From contig CAZGWV010000043.1 of assembly GCA_964529555.1 (NCBI GenBank), positions 1-28,474 on the forward strand: a stretch of DNA of 28,474 nt, written 5' to 3'. The notes under the pieces were generated by a model. It worked only from the letters and a program-made list of their open reading frames with translations. It did not search any database and was not told the origin of the DNA. The position numbers and the translations under genes were made by a program. Numbering within the stretch: the stretch's first letter is position 1; every line of letters starts with the position of its first letter. Positions 16,914-23,425 of the stretch are shown here, in pieces. Source of the stretch: UBA7672 sp964529555 (GTDB taxonomy: Bacteria > Pseudomonadota > Alphaproteobacteria > Caulobacterales > Hyphomonadaceae).

Positions 16914-16974
16914 TACGGCCCGGCAAGCCATCCTTCACGAATGAAATGAGTGCAGGATGGCTTGCCGGGCCGTA
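16914..16974. repeat. 21-bp perfect inverted repeat downstream of tRNA-Ala
   Basis: Arms 16914-16934 and 16954-16974 are perfect reverse complements (left arm begins TACGGCCCGGCAAGCC, right arm ends GGCTTGCCGGGCCGTA) around a 19-base loop. It would form a very stable hairpin in RNA. It may terminate the tRNA transcript, or be a dispersed palindromic element; the CCATCCT core resembles the other large repeat at 21747-21873. No T-run follows the stem. Confidence 0.75.
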
Positions 16975-17050
16975 TTGCGGACGGGCTGCCGCGCCGTAGC
17001 TGCCTGGCAGCGAAGGCGGGCCTGCGCAGGCATCAGGGTTGGGGAGCCCC

Positions 17051-17442
17051 ATGACATACGTCTACATTCTCCAGAGCGAGGACGGTCTCCATTTCTATGT
17101 GGGGGCGNNNNNNNNNNNNNNNNNNNNNNNNNNNNNNNNNNNNNNNNNNNNNNNNNNNNNNNNNNNNNNNNNNNNNNNNNNNNNNNNNNNNNNNNNNNNN
17201 NNNNNNNGACATACGTCTACATTCTCCAGAGCGAGGACGGTCTCCATTTCTATGTGGGGGCGACCGAAGAGCTTCGCGGCAGGCTCGCAAGGCACAATGC
17301 GTGCGAGGTCCCTCACACTGCCCGGCATGCACCCTGGCGCATGAAAACCTATCTCGCGTTCAGCGACGCCGCACAGGCATGGGCCTTCGAGACTTACCTG
17401 AAGACAGCATCTGGCCGAGCTTTCGCAAAGAAATGGCTTTGA
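17051..17442 (+). CDS. GIY-YIG domain protein, interrupted by an artificial gap
   Basis: A small GIY-YIG nuclease-family protein (UPF0213/YhbQ-like size). As given, the gene is split by 100 Ns and a duplicated 55-bp segment. Joining 17051-17107 directly to 17263-17442 restores one frame of 78 residues beginning MTYVYILQSEDG and ending FAKKWL. The degenerate GIY (VYI, residues 4-6) and YIG (YVG, 16-18) motifs are followed by the expected Arg (Arg24 or Arg26) and a C-terminal helix LKTASGRAFAKKWL. The catalytic Glu of the family may be Glu62 (AWAFETYLK). The function of solo GIY-YIG proteins is mostly unknown. It lies between the tRNA-Ala repeat and a strong hairpin. Confidence 0.85.
17053..17107 (+). 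repeat. left copy of 55-bp contig-end duplication
   Basis: Begins GACATACGTCTAC and ends ATGTGGGGGCG. It is identical to 17208-17262 on the far side of the N run, the pattern left when two contigs sharing a k-mer overlap are scaffolded without merging. It encodes the start of the GIY-YIG protein. Confidence 0.9.
17108..17207. other. assembly gap of 100 Ns
   Basis: Exactly 100 unknown bases, a conventional placeholder length. Because 55 identical bases flank it, the true gap is probably zero, with the flanks being a single copy. Confidence 0.97.
17208..17262 (+). repeat. right copy of 55-bp contig-end duplication
   Basis: Identical to 17053-17107. Removing the Ns and one copy (155 bp in all) restores a continuous GIY-YIG reading frame. 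Confidence 0.9.
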
Positions 17443-17460
17443 CGTCCGACCAAAAGCAAA

Positions 17461-17485
17461 CGGCCCGCGAGATCATCGCGGGCCG
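17461..17485. terminator. strong hairpin between convergent genes
   Basis: CGGCCCGCGA-GATCA-TCGCGGGCCG: a perfect 10-bp GC-rich stem with a 5-base loop. It lies 18 bp after the GIY-YIG stop and 27 bp from the stop of the convergent TIGR02300 gene, so it can serve both transcripts. It is preceded by AAA on the left, giving a short T-run for the minus-strand transcript. Confidence 0.65.
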
Positions 17486-17512
17486 CTGATTCATCGAGCG
17501 GAGCGAAAAGAC

Positions 17513-18013
17513 CTAGCGGTCTTCTTCCTCTTCGCCATCTTCGACTTCGAGGTCGTCGTCCTCGAATTCGTCATCTTCGCCGATGACGGTCAGGTCGTCG
17601 TCTTCATCTTCGTCCTCGTCTTCATCGTCGAGGTCGTCGTCATCGTCGTCGTCGAGGTCGTCGTCGAGATCATCGTCATCGGAACCGGAGGCGTCGTCGT
17701 CTTCGTCGATCTCGTCCTCTTCGTCCTCGTCTTCGTCTTCTTCCTCTTCATCGTCGAGGTCTTCTTCGTCCTCGTCTTCGTCGTCTTCTTCCTCGTCATC
17801 GTCGTCTTCATCGCGCGATGAAGCCTTGGAGGAGGATGCAGGCTTGGCCTTGGGTTTCGGCTTTGCGGCCACGCGCTTCGGCTTCGCCGTTTCGGCGGTT
17901 ACTTCAACGACCGTTCCGCACTTTGGACAGGTGGGAGGAAGCTTTCCAAGATCATAGAATCTGGACCCGCATTCCGGGCACACATGCTTTCCGCCAAGTT
18001 CGGTGTTCGCCAA
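17513..18013 (-). CDS. TIGR02300-family protein (FYDLN zinc ribbon with acidic tail)
   Basis: A 166-residue alphaproteobacterial protein of unknown function. The N-terminus is a zinc-ribbon-like domain with CPEC (Cys12, Cys15) and CPKC (Cys29, Cys32) and the family motif FYDLGKLPPTCPKCG; the second half of FYDLN is Gly here. A short Lys/Pro/Ala linker (44-66) leads to about 95 residues made almost wholly of Asp and Glu. The start is TTG 18013 with GGGGA 7 bases upstream. It is divergent from aroA, the usual neighbourhood of this family. The acidic tail could bind basic proteins or metal ions; this is speculation. Confidence 0.9.
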   Translation of the reverse strand: MANTELGGKHVCPECGSRFYDLGKLPPTCPKCGTVVEVTAETAKPKRVAAKPKPKAKPASSSKASSRDEDDDDEEEDDEDEDEEDLDDEEEEDEDEDEEDEIDEDDDASGSDDDDLDDDLDDDDDDDLDDEDEDEDEDDDLTVIGEDDEFEDDDLEVEDGEEEEDR

Positions 18014-18129
18014 GGTTATTTCCCCATGCTTGGGTCGGCGCTTGCCATGTCTGCGCGAGGCTGTAAAGCGCTCATGTTTCGCGGCCCGGATAGGGGCCGG
18101 CAGCCCTGTTCACAAGGCTTGAAAGCCAG

Positions 18130-19458
18130 ATGCGTGCGAGTTCCAGACCTGTCGACCGGATAGCCGGATCGGCCCGTGCGCCGGGGGACAAATCCTGTTC
18201 GCATCGGGCGGTTATGATGGCGGCGGTCGCAAGCGGCGAATCGACCATCACCGGCCTCCTTGAAGGCGAGGATGTCATAAATACAGCAAGGGCGGCCAAG
18301 GCGCTCGGCGCCGGCGTCGAGCGCACCGGGCAGGGCGCCTGGACTGTGGATGGCGTCGGCGCGCGCGGCTTTTCCTCGCCGGCATGCGACCTCGATTTCG
18401 GCAATTCGGGCACGGGCGCGCGCCTGATGATGGGCCTCGTGGCCGGCCATGATGCGACTGCACGCTTCGTAGGCGACGAATCACTTTCGTCGCGACCGAT
18501 GGAGCGCGTCCTGAAGCCGCTGCGCGAGATGGGGCTCCAGGCCGATACGGCGCCGGGCGGGCGGCTGCCTGCCGTGCTGAGGGGGGGCAGGCTGAAAGCC
18601 ATTCGCTATGCCCCGCCGGAAGCTTCGGCGCAGGTGAAGTCGGCGATCATGCTGGCAGGCCTGCGCGCCGACGGCGTCACGGTGGTGGAAGAGAAGGAAG
18701 CCACGCGCGATCATACCGAGCGCATGCTGCGTGCGTTCGGCGTGGAGGTGGGCGTCGAACAGCGCGCGGAGGGCGGGCCGATCGTCTCGGTGAAGGGCGG
18801 CCAGACGCTGCAGGCGATACGGGGCGCGTCCGTTGCCGGCGATCCATCGTCGGCTGCGTTCGCCATCGCCATGGCGCTGATCGCCGGCGAGGGCGAGGTG
18901 AGCGTCACAGGCATGCTCGACAATCGCACGCGCACCGGCTTCCTCGATGCGGCCCGCGAAATGGGCAGCGCACTCCGCGTCGAGGGCGATGGTCAGGCGA
19001 CGGGCGAGGAAACAGTGCGGGTGATTGCCTCGGCTTCGAAGCTGAAAGGCATCTCGCTCGATCCCGCGCTGGTGCCCTCGATGATCGATGAATTGCCGAT
19101 CTTTGCGGTGTTGGCTGCCTTCGCCGACGGCAGGACGAAGGTGACGGGCGCCGCCGAACTGCGCGTCAAGGAGAGCGACCGGATCAAGGCGATCTGCGCC
19201 ATGCTGGCGGTCAATGGCGTTGCAGTGGAAGAACTGCCAGACGGCTTCATCGTGACCGGGGTGAGCGCACGTGGCGTTCCCGGTGGAGGCGTGGTGGAAG
19301 CGCGGCACGATCACCGTATCGCGATGTCCGCGCTGGTGATGGGCTCGGCGGCGAAAAGCGCCGTGTCGGTGGATGACATCGCCATGATCGCGACAAGCTA
19401 TCCCGAATTCTTCGACCACATGGCTATGCTGGGTGGCGACGTCGGAATGAGTCGCTAA
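18130..19458 (+). CDS. aroA: 3-phosphoshikimate 1-carboxyvinyltransferase (EPSP synthase, class II-like)
   Basis: Shikimate-pathway enzyme joining shikimate-3-phosphate and PEP for aromatic amino acid synthesis. The 442-residue protein has PGDKSCSHR (18-26), LDFGNSGTGARL (88-99), GDESLSSRPM (115-124), the central EKEATRDHTERML, and the C-terminal LRVKESDR and DHRIAMS motifs. Its overall sequence follows the Agrobacterium CP4-type (class II) pattern, but position 94 is the usual Gly in GNSGTG rather than the Ala of CP4. The ATG at 18130 lacks a strong ribosome site. The gene normally precedes cmk; here a TIR gene intervenes. Confidence 0.96.
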   Translation: MRASSRPVDRIAGSARAPGDKSCSHRAVMMAAVASGESTITGLLEGEDVINTARAAKALGAGVERTGQGAWTVDGVGARGFSSPACDLDFGNSGTGARLMMGLVAGHDATARFVGDESLSSRPMERVLKPLREMGLQADTAPGGRLPAVLRGGRLKAIRYAPPEASAQVKSAIMLAGLRADGVTVVEEKEATRDHTERMLRAFGVEVGVEQRAEGGPIVSVKGGQTLQAIRGASVAGDPSSAAFAIAMALIAGEGEVSVTGMLDNRTRTGFLDAAREMGSALRVEGDGQATGEETVRVIASASKLKGISLDPALVPSMIDELPIFAVLAAFADGRTKVTGAAELRVKESDRIKAICAMLAVNGVAVEELPDGFIVTGVSARGVPGGGVVEARHDHRIAMSALVMGSAAKSAVSVDDIAMIATSYPEFFDHMAMLGGDVGMSR

Positions 19459-19486
19459 CCTACACGCGGTTTTGGGGGCTAGAACG

Positions 19487-20980
19487 ATGGATGTCTTCAT
19501 CAGCTACAAATCGGACCGCCGAGCGGCAGCTGAGCACATCGCGGAAGTCCTACGCGCTCATGGCTACTCAGTGTGGTTTGACTACCAGCTGGTCACCGGT
19601 CGCGATTTCAGCCGTCAAATCGATGCGGAGCTGTTAGCGGCGAAGGTTGTTCTAGTATTGTGGTGCGATCTCTCGACGGAGAGCGACTGGGTCCGGTCCG
19701 AGGCGCGTTACGCAAAAAGGCGAGGAAAATATGTCCCTATGAGGCTGGCGTCATGCGAGCTGCCTGTGGAGTTCGAAGGCGATCAGACGATAGACCTAAC
19801 AAACTGGAGCGGCGAACCACGTCCCTACGAGCCACGCGCGCTGCTTGACGCCGTAGCGAGGCAAGTAGGTCGGACATTGCGCCCGGACATTGCGAAGCTG
19901 GACGCGCTGGCGCAAGCGTGGCGGCGCTATGGTGCTCAGCCGCCAAAGGCACTGCCAATATCGCCTGCGTTGGCCGAACAAAGCGGTAGTGCGCCGTCGT
20001 TTGGAGGCGGACAGGGCCGCACGCCACAAAGATACGGCGGTCTGGTGTTGTGGGTGGCTCTCAGTGCGTTGACGGTGGTCGCGCTGGGCTCCGTGGGCTT
20101 TGCCGCTTATCAGATGGATCGCGAACCGGCGTTGTCCGCAACCGCAACCGGGCCATTGGCGAACGGGTTTGGCAGTGCGGCGGTGCTGTTCGGGGCAGAC
20201 GTTGCTACGCTGACGGAGATGGGGGCGCAGACCCTCGGTTCTGCCGACATGCAGGCGCTGGAGGCCGCCCTTTCCGATCCGCGCGGCGATCTGCAGCAAC
20301 TTCGCATCGATATCGAGTCGACGGGATGGGGCCTCGCCATGGGGCGCAGTGAAAGTCGGGATATCGTGTGGTACATTCGTGAGACATCGCTTGCCGGTGC
20401 GCGCTTCAAGTTTGATGGCGCCGACGTGTACTTTGGACGCAAGCCGGGCGATCGGCAGTTCAAGGCCTTACCGGAGGCGCCGCTCCGGGACGTTCCCACG
20501 GGATTCAAGCTCGCTGTAGCCGAGATCGCGGCAGGACCGGCGTCGCTGTCCAATCGCTCCGATGCAACCGAATACGGCGCTCAAAACATCATCAGCCGGA
20601 GCATCGCCAAGGCCGCAGCCGCAGATCCTTCCGGCAGAACCTGGCGCAAGTGGGACGGGCTGGAGCATGACCGGTTCACCGGATTGGGTGCGGACTTTGA
20701 AGGTCTGACGATCCGCCTCGACTTTGGGCAGCGCTATTGCCGTGCATTTTTGCAAGGCGAGCCGCCTACCGGAGGACAGCATGAGTTGGTCACCGACGGC
20801 GCTGTTCTGAGATGGGTTGGCTCGGCGCCGGACAGCTACCGCATGATGATTGTGGCCGTTCCCGAAGCCGAATTTCCGCGGTTGGCTGCAAGTGGCTTCT
20901 GCCGGCGTGCGGAGGATCGCGTCATTCTACGCCGTGGTGGTTCGGAGCCAGACGTGACCGCGCTGGATTTTAGCGGCTAG
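19487..20980 (+). CDS. membrane-anchored TIR-domain protein with unknown C-terminal domain
   Basis: A 497-residue protein. Residues 1-110 form a bacterial TIR_2-type domain: VFISYKSDR at 3-11, VWFDYQLVTGRDF (29-41), VVLVLWCDLSTESDWVRSEARYA (54-76). A Pro/Ser/Gly linker is followed by one membrane helix at about 184-207 and a C-terminal part of about 290 residues, probably periplasmic, that I do not recognise. TIR domains often cleave NAD or make signals in anti-phage defence, but the usual catalytic Glu position is uncertain (Ser42 follows the conserved aromatic; Asp46 and Glu48 are nearby). ATG 19487 has GGGGG 8 bases upstream. Base use looks less GC-rich than in the neighbours. It splits aroA from cmk, suggesting insertion. 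Confidence 0.85.
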   Translation: MDVFISYKSDRRAAAEHIAEVLRAHGYSVWFDYQLVTGRDFSRQIDAELLAAKVVLVLWCDLSTESDWVRSEARYAKRRGKYVPMRLASCELPVEFEGDQTIDLTNWSGEPRPYEPRALLDAVARQVGRTLRPDIAKLDALAQAWRRYGAQPPKALPISPALAEQSGSAPSFGGGQGRTPQRYGGLVLWVALSALTVVALGSVGFAAYQMDREPALSATATGPLANGFGSAAVLFGADVATLTEMGAQTLGSADMQALEAALSDPRGDLQQLRIDIESTGWGLAMGRSESRDIVWYIRETSLAGARFKFDGADVYFGRKPGDRQFKALPEAPLRDVPTGFKLAVAEIAAGPASLSNRSDATEYGAQNIISRSIAKAAAADPSGRTWRKWDGLEHDRFTGLGADFEGLTIRLDFGQRYCRAFLQGEPPTGGQHELVTDGAVLRWVGSAPDSYRMMIVAVPEAEFPRLAASGFCRRAEDRVILRRGGSEPDVTALDFSG

Positions 20981-21073
20981 ACGCGCAGCCACGGCTCTAA
21001 TCCTGACCGACGCTAGCCGTTTCGGGGGCGCTGGTGCTGGCGACGCGAACGATCGGGTTCGGGAGAGGTGCGC

Positions 21074-21100
21074 TTGACATCGGGCGCCGGGCGCTAAAGG
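21074..21100 (+). promoter_or_regulatory. possible cmk promoter
   Basis: A perfect -35 TTGACA at 21074-21079 and a weak -10 TAAAGG at 21095-21100 with a short 15-base spacer, ending 9 bp before the cmk ATG. This could give cmk a promoter independent of aroA and the TIR gene. The spacer is suboptimal. Confidence 0.3.
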
Positions 21101-21109
21101 GCATGGGCC

Positions 21110-21739
21110 ATGATCATCGCCATCGACGGTACGACATCATCGGGCAAGGGCACGCTGGCGAAGCGGCTGGCGGCGCATTACGGCCTGCCGCATCTGGACA
21201 CCGGGCTGCTCTATCGCGCCGTGGGCAAGGCGGCGATGGATGCGGGCATCGCTCTCGATGACGAAGCGGGCTGCGCTGCGCTGGCGATGGCGATCGACCT
21301 CGAGGATTTCGACGAGTTCGAGCTGCGTACGGCAGGCGTAGGCGCGGCAGCGTCCATCGTGGCCGTGCTGGGCGGCGTACGCCGGGCCTTGTTCGACCTG
21401 CAGCGGAAGTTCGCGCGGCAACCTGGCGGCGCCGTACTCGATGGCCGCGATATCGGCACGGTGATCGCGCCGGATGCTGATGTGAAGGTGTGGGTCGACG
21501 CCGCCGTCGAGGAACGCGCGCGGCGGCGCTTTCTCGAATTGTCTGGCATGGGTCAGGACGTGACCCGGCATGGCGTGCTGCTGCAATTGCAGGAGCGCGA
21601 CGCCCGCGACTCGCAGCGCAAGGACGCGCCGATGAAGCCGGCAGACGACGCGATCTGGATCAACACCACGCGCATGACGCCGGACGAATGTCTCGCGAAG
21701 GCGGTGGAGATCGTCGAGGCGCGGAAGCGTAAAGCGTGA
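21110..21739 (+). CDS. cmk: (d)CMP kinase
   Basis: Phosphorylates CMP and dCMP to the diphosphates in pyrimidine salvage. The 209-residue protein has a P-loop at 7-15 (GTTSSGKGT, where GPAASGKGT is more usual), the NMP-binding region LDTGLLYRAVG, and the hallmark LDGRDIGTVIAPDADVKVWVDA, followed by the R-rich lid (ERARRRFLELSG, QERDARDSQRKDAPMKPADDA). The ATG at 21110 has AAGG upstream. In alphaproteobacteria cmk usually lies between aroA and rpsA; here both sides are separated by accessory genes. Confidence 0.95.
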   Translation: MIIAIDGTTSSGKGTLAKRLAAHYGLPHLDTGLLYRAVGKAAMDAGIALDDEAGCAALAMAIDLEDFDEFELRTAGVGAAASIVAVLGGVRRALFDLQRKFARQPGGAVLDGRDIGTVIAPDADVKVWVDAAVEERARRRFLELSGMGQDVTRHGVLLQLQERDARDSQRKDAPMKPADDAIWINTTRMTPDECLAKAVEIVEARKRKA

Positions 21740-21746
21740 GCTGAAT

Positions 21747-21873
21747 GCATCCTTCGAGACGATCGCTTCGCGATCCCTCAGGATGAGGCCGGTTGGCTTG
21801 GTCAAAATTTTTCAGCGCCCACAGACCTCATCCTGAGGGATTGGCCCGGAGGGCCAATCGTCTCGAAGGATGC
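21747..21873. repeat. paired palindromic repeats of the CATCCTTCGAGAC type
   Basis: Left unit 21747-21788 (starts GCATCCTTCGAGACGAT, ends CTCAGGATGAGG) and right unit 21826-21873 (starts CCTCATCCTGAGGGATT, ends CGTCTCGAAGGATGC) are inverted copies around a 37-base spacer. Each unit is itself a hairpin: CATCCT pairs with AGGATG, with an inner stem (GATCGC-TTC-GCGATC left; GATTGGCCC-GGA-GGGCCAATC right). Such elements are dispersed in many alphaproteobacterial genomes. It fills the gap between convergent cmk and the serine hydrolase gene and could terminate both transcripts. Confidence 0.88.
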
Positions 21874-21883
21874 GCTGCCGCCA

Positions 21884-23023
21884 CTACGCCCCCACGACCG
21901 CCGCCTGCACGTCGCGCGGCAGTTGCCCCGCCATGCCTTCAAGCGTGGTGTTGGTGAGGTTGACGATAGTGATCCTGCGCGCCGGGTCGACATTCCACGA
22001 ATGTCCCCAGACGCCGCCCCAGCTCCATGAGCCGGGCGAGAGCAGGGAGCCTGCGGCGGCTGGATCGATCAGCACGGAGCCGCCGAAACCGAAGGCCGTG
22101 TTGCCGGTGGGATCGAACATGATGCGATGGGCGCCGATCTGATTCGACATCATCTGCTGCGTGGTTTTCTCCGACAGGATCGGCGCGCCGCCTGCGCGGA
22201 TGGCGTCGAGGAAGCGCACGATGTCCTTCGCCTTGCCGTTCATGCAGCCGCCGCCGCCCTGGAAGGCATTGCGGTTGAACGCGCGCGAAACGCCGAGATT
22301 GATCGGCGCGAGGCCTGGCACGAAGGGCTGCTTCCAGTTGTCGCCGATGCGCACCGGCTCGGGCGCGGCGTTGGAATAGGGCTGCACGAGCCGCGCGGCG
22401 TCTGTGACGAAGAAGGACGTGTCGTCCATCCCGAGCGGGCCGGTGACGTATTTCCTTGTCACGCCTTCGAGATCCGTTCCTTCGATCTTCATCATCGCGG
22501 CGCCGAGCACGTCGATGGCGACGGAGTAGAGCCACATGGCGCCGGGCGGGAAGGTGAGACCGGCCTGCACCATGCGCGCGAGGTTCTCTTCCATCGTCAG
22601 ATCGCCATCGATGCCGGCGGAGACGGGGATGGTGTTGTAGGGGCCGCCCATCGGCTGGAGGAAGTCGTAGGAGAGGCCCGACGTATGCGTGAGCAGGTGG
22701 CGGATGGTGATCGTGGGCGTGGAGCCGTCCGGCGCCTTCGGCTTGAAGTCGGGCAGGAAGTCGGTGATCGGCGTGTCGAGACCGAACTTGCCAAGCTCGA
22801 TCATCCGCATGGCGGCGGCGGTGACGATGGGCTTGGTGATGGAGGCGAGACGGAAGATGTCGTCTTCCTTCATCGCGCGCCCGGCCTCGCGGTCGGACTG
22901 GCCATAGGCCTTGAAGTGGGCGAGCTCGCCATCCTTCATCACGGCGATCACGGCGCCGACAATGCGTTTCTCGTTGAGGGCGGAAGCGAGTGCTGCGTCA
23001 ATGCGCTGGGAAATGTCTGTCAT
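21884..23023 (-). CDS. serine hydrolase, beta-lactamase/class C-like family
   Basis: Esterase or peptidase of the penicillin-binding-protein-like serine hydrolase family (Pfam beta-lactamase). The 379-residue protein has the SxxK motif SITK (Ser61, Lys64), the Tyr motif YSV (Tyr166), and family signatures HLLTHTSGLSYDF (109-121) and FGFGGSVLID, with GHSWN near the third-motif position. There is no signal peptide, so a cytoplasmic carboxylesterase is more likely than cell-wall work. The start is taken at 23023 (MTDISQRID); an upstream ATG at 23053 adds ten residues. A GAGGGT/ACCCTC hairpin lies just upstream of the chosen start. It converges on cmk. Confidence 0.88.
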   Translation of the reverse strand: MTDISQRIDAALASALNEKRIVGAVIAVMKDGELAHFKAYGQSDREAGRAMKEDDIFRLASITKPIVTAAAMRMIELGKFGLDTPITDFLPDFKPKAPDGSTPTITIRHLLTHTSGLSYDFLQPMGGPYNTIPVSAGIDGDLTMEENLARMVQAGLTFPPGAMWLYSVAIDVLGAAMMKIEGTDLEGVTRKYVTGPLGMDDTSFFVTDAARLVQPYSNAAPEPVRIGDNWKQPFVPGLAPINLGVSRAFNRNAFQGGGGCMNGKAKDIVRFLDAIRAGGAPILSEKTTQQMMSNQIGAHRIMFDPTGNTAFGFGGSVLIDPAAAGSLLSPGSWSWGGVWGHSWNVDPARRITIVNLTNTTLEGMAGQLPRDVQAAVVGA

Positions 23024-23053
23024 GGCGCGGAGGGTGAAACCCTCGCGGCGCAT

Positions 23054-23425
23054 TTGTCCAGAGGTGACGCGGGGTCGTTGCCTAGCGGATGTTCCCGCCG
23101 GCTGGCGAGGGGCGGGCGGGTTGTTCCGAGCGGCGTCAAGACGGTCGTCTCCACATTTTGGGCGCCCTGCGGCGACCCTCCAGGATTTCCAATTTGCAGC
23201 TTCTCAACCCGCCGGGCGGCGGCTAAGCCGGTCAGGCGGCGGCGCATCGCAGTGCGTTTTGCGGAAGAATGCCTGCAGCGCGGACTTTTCTGATTGGGTC
23301 GTGGCGTGTCAGGCTATGGCCGCGAGAGATGATCGGACTCTCGGGGAGCGCCGGAAACAGTAGATTGGCGAACAGCCGCACATGACGGGGCTTGTGAGGC
23401 GGCGTTCGTGAGGGGATGAGGACGG
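23054..23425. other. intergenic region, no gene seen
   Basis: About 370-400 bp between the divergent serine hydrolase and acyltransferase genes. Open frames here are short shadows without ribosome sites. Both promoters should lie here, but no convincing -35/-10 pair was found. Confidence 0.5.

Noticed and set aside
17053..17262. Direct repeats with a spacer as a possible CRISPR or att site
   Set aside because: There are only two copies, the spacer is 100 Ns, and the repeats are contig-end duplication.
17583..17957. Plus-strand ORF of almost pure Ser
   Set aside because: It is the reverse-strand shadow of the Asp/Glu codons of the TIGR02300 gene.
19487..20980. TIR protein as a complete Thoeris or CBASS system
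   Set aside because: No ThsA-like, cyclase, SAVED or STING partner lies beside it; the neighbours are aroA and cmk.
22127..23293. Plus-strand ORF of 388 codons
   Set aside because: It is antisense to the serine hydrolase, which has SxxK and HTSG motifs; the plus frame is His/Gly/Arg-rich low-complexity sequence with no motif.
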